Below are positions 61,035 through 64,000 of a stretch of 64,000 nt of DNA, in pieces. The stretch is taken from the NCBI GenBank assembly GCA_963724405.1, contig CAVRUQ010000003.1:930001-994000 (forward strand), given 5' to 3'. The notes beneath the pieces were generated by a model. That model had not been told where the DNA came from and did no database searches. It saw only the letters and a program-made list of their open reading frames with translations. Numbering within the stretch: position 1 is the stretch's first letter; every line of letters starts with the position of its first letter. This stretch comes from CAVQBJ01 sp963724405. GTDB taxonomy: Bacteria > Actinomycetota > Thermoleophilia > Solirubrobacterales > Solirubrobacteraceae. Position numbers and translations under genes: made by a program.

Positions 61035-61283
61035 TCATCGGGCCACCGCCTGCTCGAGCACGAAGTCGACCGCCTGGCCGACGGTCAGGATCGAGGCCGC
61101 CTGCTCGTCGGACATGCGCATGCCGTATGAGTCCTCGAGCTCCTGGACGAGCGTGTAGAGGTCGAGCGAATCGGCCTCGAGGTCCTCCTTGAAGCGCGTC
61201 TGATCGTCGATCCGGGCGGGGTCGACATCGAGCTCGTCGGCGAGATGCGACTGGATCAGGCTGAAGACCTCTTCGCGCGTCAT
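61035..61283 (-). CDS. acpP: acyl carrier protein
   Basis: An 82-aa acyl carrier protein. The phosphopantetheine site is Ser in DLEADSLDLYTLV, with acidic flanks as in fatty-acid ACPs. ATG at 61283 overlaps the plsX stop by four bases (ATGA), so it is translated together with PlsX. The serine needs modification by a phosphopantetheinyl transferase; an Sfp-type one is at 19-20 kb. Confidence 0.96.
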   Translation of the reverse strand: MTREEVFSLIQSHLADELDVDPARIDDQTRFKEDLEADSLDLYTLVQELEDSYGMRMSDEQAASILTVGQAVDFVLEQAVAR

Positions 61284-62344
61284 CGGCCGGCCACGCTAGC
61301 GGTCGTCACGGACGCCGGAGCGACCTTCAGCGCACCGGCTGCCTCGAGCGCCGCGTGGGTGCGGGCGACGAGGTCCTCCTCGGCCCCCTGGCGCGCCCGC
61401 AGGATGGCCTGGGCGAAGCCCTGACGCGTGAAGCGCCCGTGGGCGACGATGCCAAGCCGGCGCAGGCCGAGCAGGTAGGCGCCGCCCTGGCGCTCGGGGT
61501 CGACCTCGTCGCGGAACCCGCGCAGCGCCGGGCGCAGCAGCATCCCGCCCGCCTGGGCGCGCGGCGAGCCGTACGCGGCGGTGCGGATCGCCGAGATCGT
61601 CGCCTGCGAGACCCCCTCCATGACCTTCAGCGCGATGTTGCCGGTGAACCCGTCGGTGACGATCACGTCGGCCGCGCCGCTGACCAGGTCGACGCCCTCG
61701 ACGTTGCCGATGAAGTCGAAGAAGTCGCCCTGGGGCGCGCGTTCGGCCAGTTCGGCGTGCGTCTCGACGACGAGCGCGCTGCCCCGGTCCTGCTCCTCGC
61801 CGTTGGACAGGAGCGCGACACGGGGCCGCGCAACGCCGAGCACGGCCCGCGCGAGCGCGGCGCCCATGAAGGCGAACTGGACGAGATGCTCGCGCCGCGC
61901 GTCGGCGTTGGCGCCGACGTCGAGCAGCGTCACCGGGTGCGAGGGCACCGGCAGCGGGAGCGCGAGCGCCGGGCGGTAGACGCCCTGGGCGCGCTTGACG
62001 TTGAGGATCCCCGCGGCGAGCGCGGCGCCGGTGCTCCCCGCACACACGAGCGCCTGCGCGTCCCCGGCGGCGACCGCCTTCGCGGCGCGCACGATCGAGG
62101 CCTCCGGAGTGGAGCGGACGGCCCGCACCGGATCGGGCTCCTTCGCGATCGACACCGGCGCGTCGACGATCTCCACGCCCGGCGACGGCGAGCCGAGCTC
62201 CCGCGCCGGACCGAACAGCAGGACGCGCGCGCCCTGCGCGGCAGCGAGCGCCGCACCCGCGGCGACCTCGCTCGGGCCGAGATCGGCGCCGTTGCAGTCG
62301 ACGGCGACGACCGGCGCGAGCGCCGTGTCCCCAGCCTCGGCCAC
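61280..62344 (-). CDS. plsX: phosphate acyltransferase PlsX
   Basis: A 354-aa enzyme that turns acyl-ACP into acyl phosphate, the first step of phospholipid synthesis in most Gram-positive bacteria. Motifs: VVAVDCNGADLGPSEV, ALVCAGSTGAALAAGILN, LLDVGANADARREHLVQFA, IGNVEGVDLVSGAADVIVTD and GFTGNIALKVMEG. GTG at 62344 is 4 bases after the rpmF stop. PlsX next to acpP and rpmF is the classic arrangement, and links fatty acid use to ribosome synthesis. Confidence 0.94.
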   Translation of the reverse strand: MAEAGDTALAPVVAVDCNGADLGPSEVAAGAALAAAQGARVLLFGPARELGSPSPGVEIVDAPVSIAKEPDPVRAVRSTPEASIVRAAKAVAAGDAQALVCAGSTGAALAAGILNVKRAQGVYRPALALPLPVPSHPVTLLDVGANADARREHLVQFAFMGAALARAVLGVARPRVALLSNGEEQDRGSALVVETHAELAERAPQGDFFDFIGNVEGVDLVSGAADVIVTDGFTGNIALKVMEGVSQATISAIRTAAYGSPRAQAGGMLLRPALRGFRDEVDPERQGGAYLLGLRRLGIVAHGRFTRQGFAQAILRARQGAEEDLVARTHAALEAAGALKVAPASVTTASVAGR

Positions 62345-62348
62345 CGTC

Positions 62349-62552
62349 CTAGTGGTCGTGATCGTGGTGATCGTGCGCGTCCGGGGCGATGATCTCGCGC
62401 CCGGCGTAGGTGCCGCACACCGGGCAGACGCGGTGCGGGCGGCGAGGGCTGTGGCAGCGCGGGCAGGCGTTGACCGCCGGGGCGGCGATCTTGTGCTGGG
62501 CGCGCCGCTTCGCGGTCCGGCTGTGCGACTGCTTCTGCTTGGGTACGGCCAT
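62349..62552 (-). CDS. rpmF: ribosomal protein L32 with His-rich tail
   Basis: A 67-aa L32: AVPKQKQSHSRTAKRRAQHK at the N-terminus, and a zinc ribbon with CPRC and CPVCG. The C-terminus ends in HDHHDHDH, which is unusual and could add metal binding; L32 paralogues are often controlled by zinc, but this one keeps all four cysteines. ATG at 62552. It follows the DUF177 gene by 40 bases. Confidence 0.95.
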   Translation of the reverse strand: MAVPKQKQSHSRTAKRRAQHKIAAPAVNACPRCHSPRRPHRVCPVCGTYAGREIIAPDAHDHHDHDH

Positions 62553-62592
62553 GGCTCGGGAAGGCTAGCAGGGCCCGGCGGGATCGCCGCCC

Positions 62593-63108
62593 TCAGAAAC
62601 GCAGCTCGCGGAGCTTGGCCCACCGCGGATCGGGCTCGGACTCGTGGTGGTGGTCGGGCCCGGCCTCGTTGAGGTTGGCCGCGCAGACCGGGCACAGCCC
62701 GGCGCAGTCGGCCCGGCACAGCACCTTCACCGGCGCGGCGAGCGCGAACGCGTCGCGGGCCCAGCCGGCGAGGTCGAGCACCTCGCCCGTCACGTACGGG
62801 CTCGAGAGCTCCTCGCCGCCGCCGGGCTGGTCGACCTCGCGCGCGTCGACGGGCACCGTCGGCGCGGCCTCGGCCAGGCAGCGCATGCAGGGGCCGGCGA
62901 GCGCCGTCTCGAAGCGGAGCCGCAACGCGTAGCCCTGCCCGGTCATGCGCGACACGTCGAGCACGACGGGCACGCGCTCGGGAGCCGCGCGATATGTCTC
63001 ACCGCCGAGCTCGAGCGGCTCGATCATCACGTCGAGGTCAAGACGCCGGCCCTGGCCGGCCGACAGTCGCAGGGCACCGAGATCGAAGTCATGCGTGACC
63101 GCGGTCAT
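62593..63108 (-). CDS. DUF177/YceD-family protein
   Basis: A 171-aa protein of the DUF177 (YceD) family, which regularly precedes rpmF. Two CxxC pairs are visible (GPCMRCLAEA and a later CRADCAGLCPVCAANLNE with the consensus GLCPxCGxNLN). YceD has been linked to 23S rRNA processing or accumulation in some bacteria, but the role is not established here. ATG at 63108. It is the first gene of the rpmF-plsX-acpP transcript. Confidence 0.9.
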   Translation of the reverse strand: MTAVTHDFDLGALRLSAGQGRRLDLDVMIEPLELGGETYRAAPERVPVVLDVSRMTGQGYALRLRFETALAGPCMRCLAEAAPTVPVDAREVDQPGGGEELSSPYVTGEVLDLAGWARDAFALAAPVKVLCRADCAGLCPVCAANLNEAGPDHHHESEPDPRWAKLRELRF

Positions 63109-63195
63109 GCGACGAGATTAGATGGTGCGGGGCGGGTTTCGGAAGGGGGAGCACCGGTCGCCGGGGGGCGCCGGGTCGCCGGGGGCCGGCCGGGA

Positions 63196-63311
63196 GGCGG
63201 AGCTGAGCTGATGCGCTGGTGCAATCCCGGTGCGGTCCCGGTCGCCGGGGGGCGCCGGTCACCCGGCGGCGGGGCGGGCCGGGCGGCGGAGCTGAGCTGA
63301 TGCGCTGGTGC
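63196..63311. repeat. ~89-bp imperfect GC-rich repeats
   Basis: A 27-base block starting GGCGGAGCTGAGCTGATGCG occurs at 63196-63222 and 63285-63311, 89 bases apart. Around it the motif GGTCGCCGGGGG followed by CGCCGGTCACCC recurs several times up to about 63420, so the whole stretch looks like a decayed tandem array. Confidence 0.75.
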
Positions 63312-63530
63312 GAGGCCGGTGCGATCCCGGTCGCCGGGGGCGGGGCGCCGGTCACCCATCGCGGGGCGGGCCGGGCGGCGGCGGCGCCGGATCGCCCCGG
63401 GGCGGGACGCCGGTCACCCGGGGCGGCCGGGAGGCGGAGCCGGATGACCGGGGGCGGGACGCCCTTCGGCGGGGGCGGGCCGGGCGGCGGCGGCGCCGGT
63501 GAGGGCTACCGGCGCGTTCCTGGTCGAAGA

Positions 63531-63569
63531 TTGGTCGATCTTCTTCCACCACGAGAGAAGATCGACCAA
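63531..63569. repeat. perfect 14-bp inverted repeat, hairpin family copy 3
   Basis: Arms TTGGTCGATCTTCT (63531-63544) and AGAAGATCGACCAA (63556-63569) match perfectly; after two mismatches three more pairs (GAA/TTC) extend the stem. The 11-base loop is TCCACCACGAG. Stem and loop are shared with the copies near 10.9 kb and, in the inner stem, 46.9 kb. It lies downstream of the acyl-CoA synthetase gene on its strand and might end its transcript. Confidence 0.88.
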
Positions 63570-63590
63570 AGTTCCTCGCTCCCCGGCCCC

Positions 63591-63729
63591 GACGGCACGC
63601 ACCGACCGCCACCCCCCGGGGCCCCAGCGGCACGCACCGACCGCCACCCCCCGGGGCCCCGACGGCACGCACCGACCGCCACCCCCCGGGGCCCCAGCGG
63701 CACGCACCCGACCGCCACCCACCGGCCCC
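63591..63729. repeat. 35-bp tandem repeat, four units
   Basis: Units at 63591-63625, 63626-63660, 63661-63695 and a slightly shorter 63696-63729. Each holds CGGCACGCACCGACCGCC followed by ACCCCCCGGGGCCCC; the first two bases alternate GA, AG, GA, AG. The first three units are otherwise identical; the fourth has a few changes. Confidence 0.9.
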
Positions 63730-63754
63730 GACCGCGCGGACCCCCCGGCCCGCC

Positions 63755-64000
63755 CTAGCCGCGCGCGAGCGTGCGCTTGATGACCTTGCCCGTCGCGTTG
63801 CGCGGGAGCGCGTCGAGGAACACGACGTCGCGAGGCACCTTGTACCGGGCCAGGTTGCGCCTGACCTGCGCGCGGATGTCGTCGGCGGTCAGCTGCGCGC
63901 CGGGCTCGAGGACCACGAACGCCCGTAGGCGCTGGCCGAACTGGTCGTCGTCGACCCCGACGACCGCCGTCTCGGCCACGCCGTCCATGTGGTGGATGCT
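63755..64000 (-). CDS. AMP-binding acyl-CoA synthetase, C-terminal part (cut by window edge)
   Basis: The last ~81 residues of an ANL-superfamily acyl/aryl-CoA ligase. It shows the C-terminal subdomain: VAETAVVGVDDDQFGQRLRA, ARYKVPRDVVFLDALPRN and the catalytic Lys in NATGKVIKRTL. The gene continues beyond the window, so its full length, start and specificity are not visible. The GKVIKR lysine takes part in adenylate formation, itself often controlled by acetylation. Confidence 0.88.
   Translation of the reverse strand, partial: SIHHMDGVAETAVVGVDDDQFGQRLRAFVVLEPGAQLTADDIRAQVRRNLARYKVPRDVVFLDALPRNATGKVIKRTLARG

Larger units (their letters stand above)
63109..63754. other. non-coding region with two tandem repeat arrays and a hairpin
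   Basis: A gap of 646 bases between the acyl-CoA synthetase and DUF177 genes. It holds an ~89-base imperfect repeat (63196-63311 and more degenerate copies to about 63500), a hairpin at 63531-63569 and a 35-base tandem array at 63591-63729. Open frames here are repetitive Pro/Arg/Ala-rich translations of the repeats and I do not support any as a gene. Confidence 0.75.

Noticed and set aside
63591..63729. Possible CRISPR array
   Set aside because: Units are directly adjacent with no unique spacers and there are no cas genes.
63109..63754. Several 60-180 codon frames in the region before DUF177
   Set aside because: They are translations of tandem DNA repeats, overlap in several frames and have no ribosome site or domain.

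Overview
The window is very GC-rich chromosomal DNA from an actinobacterium. The best fit is class Thermoleophilia (Solirubrobacterales/Conexibacter-like). Four things point there: the core gene order rpsP-khpA-rimM-trmD-rplS-lepB-rnhB-(yraN)-comM-dprA, a WhiG-type sigma factor, an imuB-DUF6504-dnaE2 mutagenesis cassette behind an actinobacterial SOS box, and a secreted Thr-rich protein ending in a Lys/Arg/Cys tail of a kind I associate with this group. This placement is inferred from content; no rRNA gene is present. I found no tRNA, rRNA, CRISPR array or transposase.

Layout. 1-16 kb is accessory, mostly on the minus strand. It holds an FHA-MMPL exporter with a frame break, a thioesterase, a redox/stress operon (zinc-finger protein, Dps, sulfite-oxidase-like enzyme, flavin reductase), a GGDEF-EAL regulator, a GH79-like lipoprotein, a glutamic endopeptidase, a DUF2510 protein and a GT-C glycosyltransferase operon. 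16-29.9 kb has an acetyltransferase, a GGDEF/HD-GYP protein, a STAS protein, a phosphopantetheinyl transferase divergent from imuB-DUF6504-dnaE2, a rearranged locus (113-bp direct repeats, a split DUF3052 gene, a Thr-rich secreted protein, a small peptide with a Gly-Gly motif), a cytochrome c protein and a TolB/PA14 protein. 29.9-43 kb holds FtsW/RodA, an LCP protein, RNase HI, an EF-G paralogue, a WhiG-type sigma factor, XerD, a nucleotidase, a hydrolase, IlvD and ThiD. 44-64 kb is one long minus-strand housekeeping run: acyl-CoA synthetase (cut by the window edge), DUF177, rpmF, plsX, acpP, rnc, smc, ftsY, NfeD, SPFH, methyltransferase, lipoprotein, ffh, rpsP, khpA, rimM, trmD, rplS, lepB, rnhB, comM, dprA. 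Only yraN points the other way.

How the genes work together. The housekeeping run joins phospholipid and fatty-acid supply (plsX, acpP), RNA processing (rnc), chromosome organisation (smc), co-translational export (ftsY, ffh, lepB) and ribosome/tRNA maturation. The imuB cassette is an SOS-inducible translesion system. Two c-di-GMP enzymes and a STAS protein suggest signalling control of surface or developmental traits, possibly connected with the WhiG-type sigma factor (inference).

Most worth a second look: (i) three intergenic hairpins with related stems and 11-13-nt loops; (ii) a 13-bp inverted repeat just before dnaE2; (iii) the 113-bp direct repeats that split a DUF3052 gene around a Thr-rich gene; (iv) a 59-aa peptide with a Gly-Gly leader-like motif and an Hcp-like tail; (v) an RNase III lacking two of the four usual acidic residues; (vi) three apparent frameshifts (MMPL, DUF2510, SMC), all in GC-rich stretches, which may be sequencing errors.
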